From NCBI GenBank assembly GCA_003522085.1, contig DPGI01000005.1, positions 62,001-126,000 on the forward strand: 64,000 bases of DNA, read 5' to 3'. Origin of the DNA: Clostridiales bacterium (lineage in GTDB: Bacteria > Bacillota > Clostridia > Christensenellales > UBA1242). The position numbers and the translations under genes were made by a program. Under the pieces are notes generated by a model. That model was not told where the DNA came from, ran no database searches, and worked only from the letters and a program-made list of their open reading frames with translations. Shown piece by piece: positions 1-7,901 of the stretch. Numbering within the stretch: the first letter of the stretch is position 1; each line of letters starts with the position of its first letter.

Positions 1-125
1 TCAAGACCTTCTGGATAAAGTTCGTCTCCAAATCTAACTTCAATTGGAACAACGATAATCCCATATTTGTCAACATATTCTTTTGGAATATCACATGATG
101 CATCAACAACGATTTTGTATTTCAT
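1..125 (-). CDS. DegV family protein, N-terminal part, cut by window edge
   Basis: About 41 codons are visible, starting with ATG at 125-123 behind an AGGAG-type site at about 131-136. The translation begins MKYKIVVDASCDIPKEYV and continues with a V-P-I-E-V-R-F-G-D segment. This is the standard N-terminal strand of DegV proteins, which bind fatty acids and serve fatty-acid kinase systems in Firmicutes. The rest lies outside the window. A complete DegV paralogue is present at 46206-47027, so the genome has at least two. The family call rests on the N-terminus only. Confidence 0.8.
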   Translation of the reverse strand, partial: MKYKIVVDASCDIPKEYVDKYGIIVVPIEVRFGDELYPEGL

Positions 126-148
126 AGTTTCTCCTTTGTGATAGACAA

Positions 149-177
149 ATTATACACAATTTTTAAAAATTTTCCAA
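149..177 (-). promoter_or_regulatory. SigA-type promoter for the DegV gene
   Basis: Read on the minus strand, TTGGAA (177-172) and TATAAT (154-149) are 17 bp apart, and the start codon lies 23 nt further on. This is a good match to a vegetative promoter and sits in the divergent gap in front of the next gene. Confidence 0.6.
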
Positions 178-234
178 ATAAATCAGGCATAACAAATTAA
201 AAACATATGACATATATTTTTGTAAGAGGTGGCA

Positions 235-918
235 ATGGGAAATGACGCTAAATTTTTTGCAAGTGAAAATTTTACCAATATGCTTTCGCGCGAAAAAGCT
301 ACGTTGTGGCAAACAGACTATCAAAAAAATTCGCAACTTTTTTATGGTGGCGAAATCGAACAAGCCACCCGCCTGTTAAACCTGCTCAGTTTTGCAAGAG
401 ACATCAAAAGTGCGGGTGAGATAAACTATCTAAAATCACTGCTAGAGTTAAGCAATTTAAACCTTGACCGCTATCTAACGCCTCAGCAAAAAACCGAGTT
501 AAATGATGCGCTTGCAACTTTTCAAAACTTTTTAGATTTTACAATGCAAGAGGCTCAGCCACCATCGCCGGCGGCGAAGAATACCCTAGATGATTATGTC
601 ACTATGTTTCAGCGCAAAGAAAACCAAAATGTGATTTTGCTGCTTTATGACAATCGTTTGATAGAAGGTCAGTGCAGTTTTATTCCTGACCATAAATTCA
701 ACGTCTATCACGCACTAAAGGTCGGCGGCAGCGTCTATCAGTTTATGGAAATAAAAGCCATTTATGTTATCGGTCCAATCGAAAAGCGGTTGGTTTATTA
801 CAACGATTATCTAAACAAGTTGCCACCGCGTCAGGCGTTTTGCAAAAAGTTTGGCGAACTTATAGAAATCGAAATGAAACAAGAGATTCGAGCAATCGAA
901 CGCAACAAGCATTTTTAA
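235..918 (+). CDS. hypothetical protein, 227 aa
   Basis: I do not recognise this protein. It is soluble-looking: no signal peptide, no membrane segment. The N-terminal half (to about residue 105) is rich in Leu, Asn and Gln and probably helical. After a short Pro/Ala linker (SPAAKN) comes a more beta-like half with F-Q-R-K-E-N-Q-N and V-G-G-S-V-Y-Q-F. The end is a charged helix. A GTG at 229 would also open the frame, but AAGAGG at 224-229 is placed to serve ATG 235, so I use 235. The gene stands alone, divergent from degV and upstream of the collagen-like gene. Confidence 0.7.
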   Translation: MGNDAKFFASENFTNMLSREKATLWQTDYQKNSQLFYGGEIEQATRLLNLLSFARDIKSAGEINYLKSLLELSNLNLDRYLTPQQKTELNDALATFQNFLDFTMQEAQPPSPAAKNTLDDYVTMFQRKENQNVILLLYDNRLIEGQCSFIPDHKFNVYHALKVGGSVYQFMEIKAIYVIGPIEKRLVYYNDYLNKLPPRQAFCKKFGELIEIEMKQEIRAIERNKHF

Positions 919-1008
919 TCTATTTTTGCTTTAACGTGTTTTTGCACAAAGTCAAAAACAAAAAAATATATTAATAAAGGGGAAGAATTAGTTTTACAAG
1001 GAGTAAAC

Positions 1009-1704
1009 ATGCCATTTAATTATAATTCAACTTTTTGCTGTTGTGGAAGAAATCAAATTAGACCTATAATCAACACAAATCCCACTATTGTGGTTGGTCC
1101 AACGGGAGCGCAAGGTCCGATTGGCCCACAAGGTATACAAGGTCCAGTAGGCCCAGCAGGTCCAGTAGGAGCAACGGGTCCACAAGGCCCAGTAGGAGCA
1201 ACGGGTCCACAAGGACCAGTAGGAGCAACGGGCCCACAAGGCGCACAAGGCCCAGCAGGACCAGTAGGAGCGACAGGACCACAAGGGCCACAAGGTCCAA
1301 CAGGTCCAGCGCTAAACGAAAATGCTACAATTTATAATGCAGCATCGCAGTCGCTGACAAGTGGAACAGCCGTTTCGTTGCCAACAGTTTTAACAAACAA
1401 TTCGCTTACGACAACCACTGCAAACACAATTACAGTGCCTTCTGCAGGAGCATATCAAATTTCTTATACTACTTCCGTTGCCACAGGAGCAGTGTCTGGC
1501 GACAATGTTGCGATTGCGGTAAATGGGGTTGTTCAAACTCCAACTCAAAGATCGCTTTCGACAACACAGGGCGTTAGTGCAACTTATGTATTAAACCTTT
1601 CTGCAAACGATGCAATCACAATCGTTCCAACAGTTACTGGCGCCACAACGCTGACGAACACAGGCGAACCTAGTGCGACATTGACAGTTATACGCGTTGG
1701 TTAA
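1009..1704 (+). CDS. collagen-like Gly-X-Y repeat surface protein (BclA-like architecture)
   Basis: The 231-residue protein has three parts. A short N-terminus (1-29) carries a Cys cluster, F-C-C-C-G-R. Residues 30-101 are 24 uninterrupted Gly-X-Y triplets, mostly GPV, GAT and GPQ. The C-terminal domain (about 102-231) is Thr/Ser/Val-rich and beta-like, with an S-A-G-A-Y-Q-I-S-Y strand typical of the jelly-roll heads that follow collagen stalks in exosporium proteins such as BclA. There is no classical signal peptide, as in spore-surface collagens. The start follows CAAGGAG. In a spore-former the likely place is the spore outer layer or cell surface; that is inference. The monocistron ends at a strong terminator. 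Confidence 0.85.
   Translation: MPFNYNSTFCCCGRNQIRPIINTNPTIVVGPTGAQGPIGPQGIQGPVGPAGPVGATGPQGPVGATGPQGPVGATGPQGAQGPAGPVGATGPQGPQGPTGPALNENATIYNAASQSLTSGTAVSLPTVLTNNSLTTTTANTITVPSAGAYQISYTTSVATGAVSGDNVAIAVNGVVQTPTQRSLSTTQGVSATYVLNLSANDAITIVPTVTGATTLTNTGEPSATLTVIRVG
1096..1311 (+). repeat. collagen triplet-coding repeat
   Basis: This encodes 24 Gly-X-Y triplets. Within it an 18-27 nt unit (GPV-GAT-GPQ) recurs almost exactly, so the tract may vary in length by slippage or recombination. Confidence 0.9.
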
Positions 1705-1716
1705 AAAATAAAAAAA

Positions 1717-1746
1717 GAAAACGAGCAGATTTATGCTCGTTTTTTA
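1717..1746 (+). terminator. Rho-independent terminator after the collagen-like gene
   Basis: AACGAGCA and TGCTCGTT form a perfect 8-bp stem with a 6-nt loop, followed by a T run. Confidence 0.9.
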
Positions 1747-1840
1747 TTGTTTAAGCATATATAATCATTTGCGGACGGCGAAAGAGAAGAAAAAATTAAA
1801 ATTTATAATTTTAAAAGGTTGAAATTGTAAGTAAAAACAT

Positions 1841-1869
1841 TTCACATTTTCAATTTTTTATTTTATAAT
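1841..1869 (+). promoter_or_regulatory. SigA-type promoter for the ABC exporter operon
   Basis: TTCACA (1841-1846) and TATAAT (1864-1869) are spaced 17 bp apart, about 30 nt upstream of the GTG start and its AAGGAG site. Confidence 0.65.
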
Positions 1870-1900
1870 TAAAGTGTAAGTATAGATAAGGAGAATACGT

Positions 1901-2851
1901 GTGGACAGCATAATCGAAGTTGACAACCTAACAAAAGACTACGGTTTTGGCCGCGGCGTTTTTGACGTTTCATTTAAAGTAGGCAAAGGCGAAGTCTTTG
2001 GCTTTTTAGGGCCAAATGGAGCGGGAAAATCAACCACAATTCGCCACTTGATGGGCTTTTCAAAGCCGGATAAGGGTCAAACAAAAATTTTTGGCAAACC
2101 AACTTTTGACCGATATTATGAAATCTTAAACCATGTGGGCTATATTCCGGGCGAAATTGCTCTGCCACAAGGCCTTACTGGCATAGAATTTTTACATATG
2201 ATGCAATCGCTGCAAAAAATTCACAATGAGCAGCGCCTAAACGAACTTTTGGATCTTTTCCAACTAGACAGTGTGACATTAAAGGGCGAAACAAAGCGCA
2301 TGAGCCTTGGCGTAAAGCGTAAACTTGCCATAGTCGCCGCATTTATGAGTGATCCTGAAGTGTTAATTCTCGACGAGCCAACCAGCGGGCTTGATCCAGT
2401 GATGCAAGAAGTATTTATTGAATTTATCAAAAAAGAAAAAGAACGTGGCAAAACAATTTTGCTTTCCAGCCACATTTTCACCGAAGTAGACGCCACTTGC
2501 GACCGCATCGCAATAATCAAAGACGGCAGAATCGTATCGGAGTTTATAGCAAACGATTTAAAACACGCAAAAACAAAATTCTATCAAATTGAGTTTGAAA
2601 GCAAAAAGGATTATGAAGATTTTTGCTCAGCCAATCGCAAAAGCAAAATAATGAAAATACTTAATATAAATGACGAACAAAATCAACTTATGATTTCTAC
2701 ACATGACGACAAAATCAACGAAGTGGTCGACCAACTTTCAAATTACAAGATTGCCGAATTTACTAATATTAAAGAAACGCTTGAAGACTATTTTATGAAG
2801 TTTTATAAAGAAGACAAAAACTTTGGAGGAGTTCAATGGAAAAAGAAATAA
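1901..2851 (+). CDS. ABC transporter ATP-binding protein 1
   Basis: This 316-residue ATPase energises an ABC-2 type transporter at the inner face of the membrane. It shows Walker A GPNGAGKST near residue 38, a signature region R-M-S-L-G-V-K-R-K (a variant of LSGGQ), Walker B L-I-L-D-E-P-T-S-G-L-D and the switch His in S-S-H-I-F. The last ~90 residues are an accessory domain common in drug or peptide exporters of the BcrA/EcsA type. The start is GTG, 7 nt after AAGGAG. Its stop overlaps the next gene by 16 nt, so the two are translationally coupled. It is a close paralogue of the next ATPase, which suggests an asymmetric ATPase pair. The substrate is unknown. Confidence 0.9.
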   Translation: MDSIIEVDNLTKDYGFGRGVFDVSFKVGKGEVFGFLGPNGAGKSTTIRHLMGFSKPDKGQTKIFGKPTFDRYYEILNHVGYIPGEIALPQGLTGIEFLHMMQSLQKIHNEQRLNELLDLFQLDSVTLKGETKRMSLGVKRKLAIVAAFMSDPEVLILDEPTSGLDPVMQEVFIEFIKKEKERGKTILLSSHIFTEVDATCDRIAIIKDGRIVSEFIANDLKHAKTKFYQIEFESKKDYEDFCSANRKSKIMKILNINDEQNQLMISTHDDKINEVVDQLSNYKIAEFTNIKETLEDYFMKFYKEDKNFGGVQWKKK

Positions 2852-3786
2852 AAGTTGTTGCGCCTCAAAGCGAAGAATATCCAATCATAATCGACAATCT
2901 GACCAAAGACTATGGTCAAGGTCGCGGAGTGTTCAACATCAACCTTAAAATCAAAAAAGGTGAAATGATGGGCTTTGTCGGAACAAATGGTTCTGGGAAA
3001 ACTACAACAATCCGCAATTTACTGGGCTATATTAAGCCAACCAGTGGGCAGTGCATGGTTCTCGGCAAAGAATCGTGGACGCACGCCAGCGAAATCGCCA
3101 GCCACGTCGGTTATGTGCCAGGCGAAATAGGTTTTCCGGATTTGCCGACCGGCACAGCATTCATTAAAAGTCAAGCAGATTTTTTTGGAATTAAAGATTT
3201 AAGTTATGCAAATTCGCTGATAAAACAACTTCAACTTGACCCACGTGCAAATTTAAAGCGTATGAGTAAAGGCATGAAACAAAAAACCGCACTTGTGGCA
3301 GCACTTATGAACAATGCTGAAATTTTGATTTTAGACGAACCAACCACAGGTCTTGACCCTCTTATGCGAGATGCGTTCATAAGCATAATCAAAGAAGAGC
3401 ATAAAAAGGGTAAAACTATATTTATGTCCAGCCATATGTTCAACGAAATGGAAGACACGTGCGACCGAGTTGCACTTATAAACAACGGACATATAATTGA
3501 CGTCGTCGATATGAACGACATTCATAATCGCAAAGTTAAAGATTTTAAGATTGAATTTAAAAATGAAAACGATTACAAAACATTCAAAAAGTTACGATAC
3601 AAAGTAATAAGAGACCAACAGCAATACAATCAAGTTACAATCTCTATTTCAAACAAACAAATAAACAAATTATTTAAAGACTTGAAAGCATTTGATGTGA
3701 AATTCATATCTGAAGTAAAATACACACTCGAAAAGCATTTTAGAGAGGTTTTAAAAAAGCAAAAGGAGGAGAAAAACAATGTTTAG
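2836..3786 (+). CDS. ABC transporter ATP-binding protein 2
   Basis: This is the second 316-residue ATPase of the operon. It opens with the same D-N-L-T-K-D-Y-G motif as its neighbour, so it arose by duplication. Walker A is GTNGSGKTT, the signature is R-M-S-K-G-M-K-Q-K, Walker B is L-I-L-D-E-P-T-T-G-L-D, and the switch is S-S-H-M-F. All catalytic residues are present, so both ATPases look active. The start ATG follows GGAGG inside the preceding gene. It overlaps the permease gene by 8 nt. The two ATPases probably pair as a heterodimer under the single permease, but homodimers cannot be excluded. Confidence 0.9.
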   Translation: MEKEIKVVAPQSEEYPIIIDNLTKDYGQGRGVFNINLKIKKGEMMGFVGTNGSGKTTTIRNLLGYIKPTSGQCMVLGKESWTHASEIASHVGYVPGEIGFPDLPTGTAFIKSQADFFGIKDLSYANSLIKQLQLDPRANLKRMSKGMKQKTALVAALMNNAEILILDEPTTGLDPLMRDAFISIIKEEHKKGKTIFMSSHMFNEMEDTCDRVALINNGHIIDVVDMNDIHNRKVKDFKIEFKNENDYKTFKKLRYKVIRDQQQYNQVTISISNKQINKLFKDLKAFDVKFISEVKYTLEKHFREVLKKQKEEKNNV

Positions 3787-5401
3787 CAGAGCACTATTCA
3801 AACAGTCATGCAAAGCCAATGGCTTAATGTGGGCGATAATAACGTTCGCCGTATGCTTTATGCTTGCCTGTGTAATGATGATCGCAGGCGGAGGCAACAT
3901 TGGCACAATCCGTTCAGGCATAACAAACACAATCATAGAAAGTTCGGTTGAAGCGCAAGCCAAAACACGTGCGTCAACATATTACAGCATAGTTACTCCG
4001 GGATTAAAACAATTTGACGAAACATTTGCGGCAGCATACGCTCAAAAATACACCGAAATCAAAACAGCTGACCCAAGCGTGCCAGATGAGACAGCATCAG
4101 CACAAGCGGGAGCATATGCGCTCAGCACAGGAGTAGGTGTGGTCAACGTTTATATCAATGACGTTTGCACAAAAAACGGATACGAAGACGGCAGCGTTGA
4201 AAAGCAAGAGCTTCAAGGTCTTATGTTTGCGTGCTTTAATCTTGACATGAATGGCGACGGAACAGCAGATTTCGATTATTTCTATGATGCATATGGAGCA
4301 GACGTTAAGCCATACACAACACTACTTTCAACAGTTTCAAGCCCAAATCGTGACACTGAGCGAAAAGAATATGCCCGCAATTATTGCAGTGTGTTCTTTG
4401 CTGGCAATATGGTGAGTGAAGACAACGTTGACAAATTGGTTGTACAACTTGAAAAATTTAAAATATCAAAAGAAGGTTATCAAAATCTTACTTACACAAA
4501 CAAAGCTGGTGAGGAAGTATCAAAATACACAGGCACAAGCGGCTATTTGTATATTAAAGACCTTGCCACAGACACAATCGTAACACTCCAAGCGCGACTT
4601 GATTATGAAATCGCTAAAATCGAAACAACCGACCCAGTCGAATATCAAAAAGAAGTAGCGCGCATCACAAATGAAATCATAGCCGAAAACGGCAAAACAT
4701 TCCTTTCATCTCTTCCAGAAGATGTGTCGACATCTCTTCAAGAGGTAGGACAGCTTGATATTTTTGGAATGATAACCGGTTCAGTATATTTCAAAATGGC
4801 AGGCTTGTTGCTTCCAATCATCTACATCATCATGGTTTCAAACAACTTAATAGCAGGTCAAGTCGATACAGGTTCAATGGCATATGTGCTTTCAACATCA
4901 ACAAAAAGAAAACAAGTTACCTTCACACAATCAATCTATTTAATTCTTTCACTTTTTGTTATGTTTGCGTGCGTAACAATAACGGGAATGGTGTGTCTAG
5001 CGTGTCTAAACAGTTCGATGGTTACAGTTTCATATTACGAGCTCGGCATGCTCAGTCTTGGCGCGTTTATAACACTGTTTGCAATGAGTGGAATCTCATT
5101 CTTGGCATCATGCTGGTTCAACCGAAGCAAGCATTCAATGAGTATAGGCGGAGGCATCAATATGTTCTTCCTTGTCGCCACAATGCTCGGCTTGTTTGGC
5201 AGTAAAGTGCTCCCATCAATCGTGCGTCTCAATTCGCTTAATTTCTTCAATTATTGCTCAATAATTTCGCTGTTTGACGAAGTTTCAATTTTGGAGGGAA
5301 CGACAACATTTGCTTGGAAACTTGCCATCTTAGCCGTTATCGGCATAGTATGCTATATCGTCGGCGCAATCAAGTTTGAAAAGAAAGACTTGCCACTATA
5401 A
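3779..5401 (+). CDS. ABC-2 type permease with large extracytoplasmic domain
   Basis: This 540-residue membrane protein has one N-terminal membrane helix (about 16-38). A long soluble region of about 300 residues follows, presumably extracytoplasmic. About five more helices lie at roughly 340-358, 380-410, 420-445, 455-472 and 513-533. This matches the ABC-2 membrane family (YhgE/NatB-like layout), which pumps drugs, peptides or ions outward. The start follows AAAGGAGG in the end of the upstream ATPase gene. A terminator closes the operon. I cannot name the substrate. Confidence 0.85.
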   Translation: MFSRALFKQSCKANGLMWAIITFAVCFMLACVMMIAGGGNIGTIRSGITNTIIESSVEAQAKTRASTYYSIVTPGLKQFDETFAAAYAQKYTEIKTADPSVPDETASAQAGAYALSTGVGVVNVYINDVCTKNGYEDGSVEKQELQGLMFACFNLDMNGDGTADFDYFYDAYGADVKPYTTLLSTVSSPNRDTERKEYARNYCSVFFAGNMVSEDNVDKLVVQLEKFKISKEGYQNLTYTNKAGEEVSKYTGTSGYLYIKDLATDTIVTLQARLDYEIAKIETTDPVEYQKEVARITNEIIAENGKTFLSSLPEDVSTSLQEVGQLDIFGMITGSVYFKMAGLLLPIIYIIMVSNNLIAGQVDTGSMAYVLSTSTKRKQVTFTQSIYLILSLFVMFACVTITGMVCLACLNSSMVTVSYYELGMLSLGAFITLFAMSGISFLASCWFNRSKHSMSIGGGINMFFLVATMLGLFGSKVLPSIVRLNSLNFFNYCSIISLFDEVSILEGTTTFAWKLAILAVIGIVCYIVGAIKFEKKDLPL

Positions 5402-5465
5402 AGCGCGACGCTAAAAAATAAATATTTAAAATGCAATAAAGAAAGCGCTTAACACACAACACGAA

Positions 5466-5490
5466 AAAACAGGCAGACACCTGTTTTTTT
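5466..5490 (+). terminator. Terminator of the ABC exporter operon
   Basis: AAAACAGG and CCTGTTTT form the stem around a 6-nt loop, and a T run follows. Confidence 0.85.
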
Positions 5491-5520
5491 GTTGAAATTT
5501 TTGCAGCAAATCAAAATAAA

Positions 5521-5548
5521 TTGACTTTTTTTTAGTAATGATTATTAT
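5521..5548 (+). promoter_or_regulatory. Probable promoter for the MetRS-like gene
   Basis: TTGACT (5521-5526) is followed after 16 bp by TATTAT (5543-5548). The alternative -10 TATATA at 5546 is less well spaced. No T-box or other leader fits in the short gap before the start codon. Confidence 0.55.
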
Positions 5549-5572
5549 ATAAGTATATTTTTAGGAGAATTT

Positions 5573-7576
5573 ATGGAAAATTTTGTTAGACCAAGACCAG
5601 TATTTCCAAAACGTGCCGTAATTACAGCAGGCATGCCATATGGCAACAAATTATTGCATTATGGTCATGTGGGCATGGCGGTGAGAGCGGATATTTTTGC
5701 TCGTTTTATGCGTGATAGAATCGGAAAAGACAACGTAATATTTGTTTCAGGTACAGACTGTTATGGTTCGCCAGCAGTTGAATCCTATCGCAAACTTAAA
5801 GAAAACGGACAAATCACAAACGAAACGATCCAACAATACATCGAAAAAAATCATCTTGCTCAGGCGCAAATTTTTAAGGATTATGAAGTAGGTTTCAACC
5901 TTTATGGTGCGTCAGCACTTGGCAGAAGTGGACAAATTCACAACCAAACAAGTGAAGAGTTTATTGACGCTTTAAACAATGCGGGAATGGTCAGCAAACA
6001 TAGTTCGCTTCAATTTTACGACACAACTTTTAAAACACTGTTAAACGGCAGACAAGTTGTCGGCAAATGCCCAATTCAAGGCTGCCAAAGCGAAAAAGGA
6101 TATGCCGACGAATGCGGCCTTGGTCACCAATATCTTCCACAAGACCTTATCGACCCAGTCAGCACGCTCTCTGGCAAACGCCCTGAACTTGTAAAAATCG
6201 AAAACCTTTATTTCAATCTCGAACAATGCACGCCGCTTCTTGAAGAGTGGATTTCATCAATAGAAAGACAGCCAGACACAGCGTCGTTTATGGTTAAAGA
6301 AATCAAAGAATTTTTCAAAAAACCAGAAGTTTACATCAAGCGCGAATACTTTGCAAAACTTGATGAAATCAAAAATCAACTTCCACACTTCCAGCAAGCC
6401 GAAATTGGCGAAAAAACGCCAAGCACAACCATAGTGTTTGACACTTTGGCAGATCGTGAAAAAGCGTGTGAAATTCTCGCTGCAAACTCAATCCGCTATC
6501 GCACAGGCAAAACGTTGACTCCATTCCGCCTTACAGGCGACATCCAATGGGGAGTCCCATGCAAAGAAATTCAAGGCGTAAAAAATCAAACCTTCTATGT
6601 TTGGCCTGAAAGTTTGTGGGCTCCAATATCGTTCACAAAAACCTATCTCGAACAAATTGGTGCACCAAAAGACGAATGGAAGAAATATTGGTGCAGCAAA
6701 GATGCTCAGGTTTATCAGTTCTTAGGTGAGGACAACCTTTATTTCTATGGTCCAGCGCAACAAGCAATGTTCATGGCAACGCAAGGCAAAAATTTCAAAT
6801 TTGATGCACCGGAGGGTCAACTTCAAATCACCAAAATTTGCCCAATCAAATCAATTCTTTACATGAATTCAAAAGCAAGTTCGTCAGGCGCATTAAAGCC
6901 ACCAATGGCAACTGAATTTTTGAATTACTACACGCCAGAACAATTCAGAATGCACTTTATGGCAATGAATCTTTCAAACAACAATGTCAGCCTAAGCCCA
7001 AAAGCGTTTGATAAAGACGCCGATCCAAACGCTGTCGACCCAATGGTGCTTGAAGGCAACTTGCTTACAAACGTCTACAATCGAGTGCTTAGATCAGTGT
7101 TTTACTCAATGCAAAATGGCTTTTCTTCAACAATTCCAAACGAAACAGTAGACCAAGAAATTTTGGATAGTTGCAAAAAAACAATCTTAGACGTTGAAAT
7201 GTTTATGGCAAACAAAAAGCTTCATCAAGTCTACAACGCAATCGACGTGTTTATCAGAAATATAAACAAGTATTGGGTAAAAGAGTCAGCTGCAGCAGTC
7301 GATGAAAAACAAAAGGCAAAACTTATTGTAAACACTTTGCAAATGATAGTCACAGCGGACATCTTGCTGCACCCAGTTGTTCCATCGGGGGCAGAAAAAG
7401 TAGCGGCAATGCTTGGTCTTGACGCAAACAAAACTTTTAATTGGGACAATATTTTCAAGCCATTCCAAACAATGCTTGATGTGGCAAAAGGCGGAAAGAT
7501 AGTTGAAATAAAAGAAAAGGAAGACTTTTTCAAACGTCATCCATGGCAACTCGAACAACTTGCAAAACAAAACTAG
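5573..7576 (+). CDS. methionyl-tRNA synthetase-like class I tRNA ligase (divergent)
   Basis: The 667 residues follow the MetRS plan. A Rossmann domain has the HIGH-type signature H-Y-G-H near residue 25. A zinc-knuckle region (C-P-I-Q-G-C ... D-E-C-G) precedes L-I-D-P-V-S-T-L-S-G, and T-G-D-I-Q-W-G-V-P follows. A helical anticodon-binding domain lies C-terminal. Two features are odd. About 100 extra residues split the region before the W-G-V-P motif. In place of KMSKS there is M-N-S-K-A-S-S-S-G (431-439), and the I-G-K-D motif is replaced by G-E-D-N-L-Y-F. It may be a working but divergent MetRS, or a paralogue with another role. A normal MetRS elsewhere in the genome would decide. The start follows TTAGGAG. 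Confidence 0.8.
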   Translation: MENFVRPRPVFPKRAVITAGMPYGNKLLHYGHVGMAVRADIFARFMRDRIGKDNVIFVSGTDCYGSPAVESYRKLKENGQITNETIQQYIEKNHLAQAQIFKDYEVGFNLYGASALGRSGQIHNQTSEEFIDALNNAGMVSKHSSLQFYDTTFKTLLNGRQVVGKCPIQGCQSEKGYADECGLGHQYLPQDLIDPVSTLSGKRPELVKIENLYFNLEQCTPLLEEWISSIERQPDTASFMVKEIKEFFKKPEVYIKREYFAKLDEIKNQLPHFQQAEIGEKTPSTTIVFDTLADREKACEILAANSIRYRTGKTLTPFRLTGDIQWGVPCKEIQGVKNQTFYVWPESLWAPISFTKTYLEQIGAPKDEWKKYWCSKDAQVYQFLGEDNLYFYGPAQQAMFMATQGKNFKFDAPEGQLQITKICPIKSILYMNSKASSSGALKPPMATEFLNYYTPEQFRMHFMAMNLSNNNVSLSPKAFDKDADPNAVDPMVLEGNLLTNVYNRVLRSVFYSMQNGFSSTIPNETVDQEILDSCKKTILDVEMFMANKKLHQVYNAIDVFIRNINKYWVKESAAAVDEKQKAKLIVNTLQMIVTADILLHPVVPSGAEKVAAMLGLDANKTFNWDNIFKPFQTMLDVAKGGKIVEIKEKEDFFKRHPWQLEQLAKQN

Positions 7577-7593
7577 CATAAACTTATTATATA

Positions 7594-7637
7594 AAAAAAT
7601 ACACGAACTATCAAAACTAGTCCGTGTATTTTTTTGT
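7594..7637. terminator. Bidirectional terminator, original tRNA-Leu terminator
   Basis: AATACACG and CGTGTATT form a hairpin flanked by A and T runs, so it can stop transcription both from the MetRS-like gene and from the opposite strand. A related hairpin lies beside the intact tRNA at 15597-15640. I infer that this one is the chromosomal tRNA-Leu terminator, moved away from the tRNA when the island inserted. Confidence 0.75.
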
Positions 7638-7638
7638 G

Positions 7639-7693
7639 TGGTGCCGGTGGTCGGGGTCGAACCGACACTTGGTTGCCCAAACGAGATTTTGAG
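7639..7693 (-). repeat. attachment-site repeat (attL): 3' fragment of tRNA-Leu(CAA)
   Basis: These 55 bp are identical to 15646-15700, the 3' part of tRNA-Leu(CAA) from the CCA end to the anticodon loop. Identity stops exactly where the 7-nt loop ends; the next bases (GGAGTAATGG) do not match the tRNA. The fragment lacks the 5' half, so it is not a functional tRNA. It marks the left end of the inserted island. Confidence 0.9.
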
Positions 7694-7843
7694 GGAGTAA
7701 TGGATATTCGTTTGGCAATATTTCGGGGTGTTTTCATTACTTAAAAAATAAAATCTTCTACTTGTGTTATTCTATATTTAGCCAGTATGTAATGGCAAGA
7801 AAAGGTATTGAAATCATATGTGAAAGGAATTTTTATAAAAGAC

Positions 7844-7873
7844 TTGACAAATCATCATGAAATTAGGTAAAAT
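7844..7873 (+). promoter_or_regulatory. Promoter of the island biosynthetic operon
   Basis: A perfect -35 TTGACA (7844-7849) and TAAAAT (7868-7873) are spaced 18 bp apart, 28 nt upstream of the first gene. I see no obvious operator. Confidence 0.7.
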
Positions 7874-7901
7874 AGACAAAAAGTTAAATGCGTGAGGTTT
7901 A

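Noticed and set aside
1027..1300. Minus-strand open frames opposite the collagen-like gene
   Set aside because: They are a by-product of the GC-rich triplet repeat and have low-complexity Trp/Leu translations and no ribosome binding site.
1096..1311. CRISPR-like array
   Set aside because: The regular repeats encode Gly-X-Y triplets in frame within a long CDS; there are no unique spacers.
7639..7693. A second tRNA-Leu gene
   Set aside because: Only the 3' part is present; the 5' acceptor strand, D arm and half of the anticodon stem are missing. It is an attachment-site remnant.
7573..7741. Minus-strand frame reading through the tRNA fragment as an integrase C-terminus
   Set aside because: The translation (K-S-R-L-G-N-Q-V-S-V-R-P) is simply tRNA sequence read as protein and has no recombinase motif.
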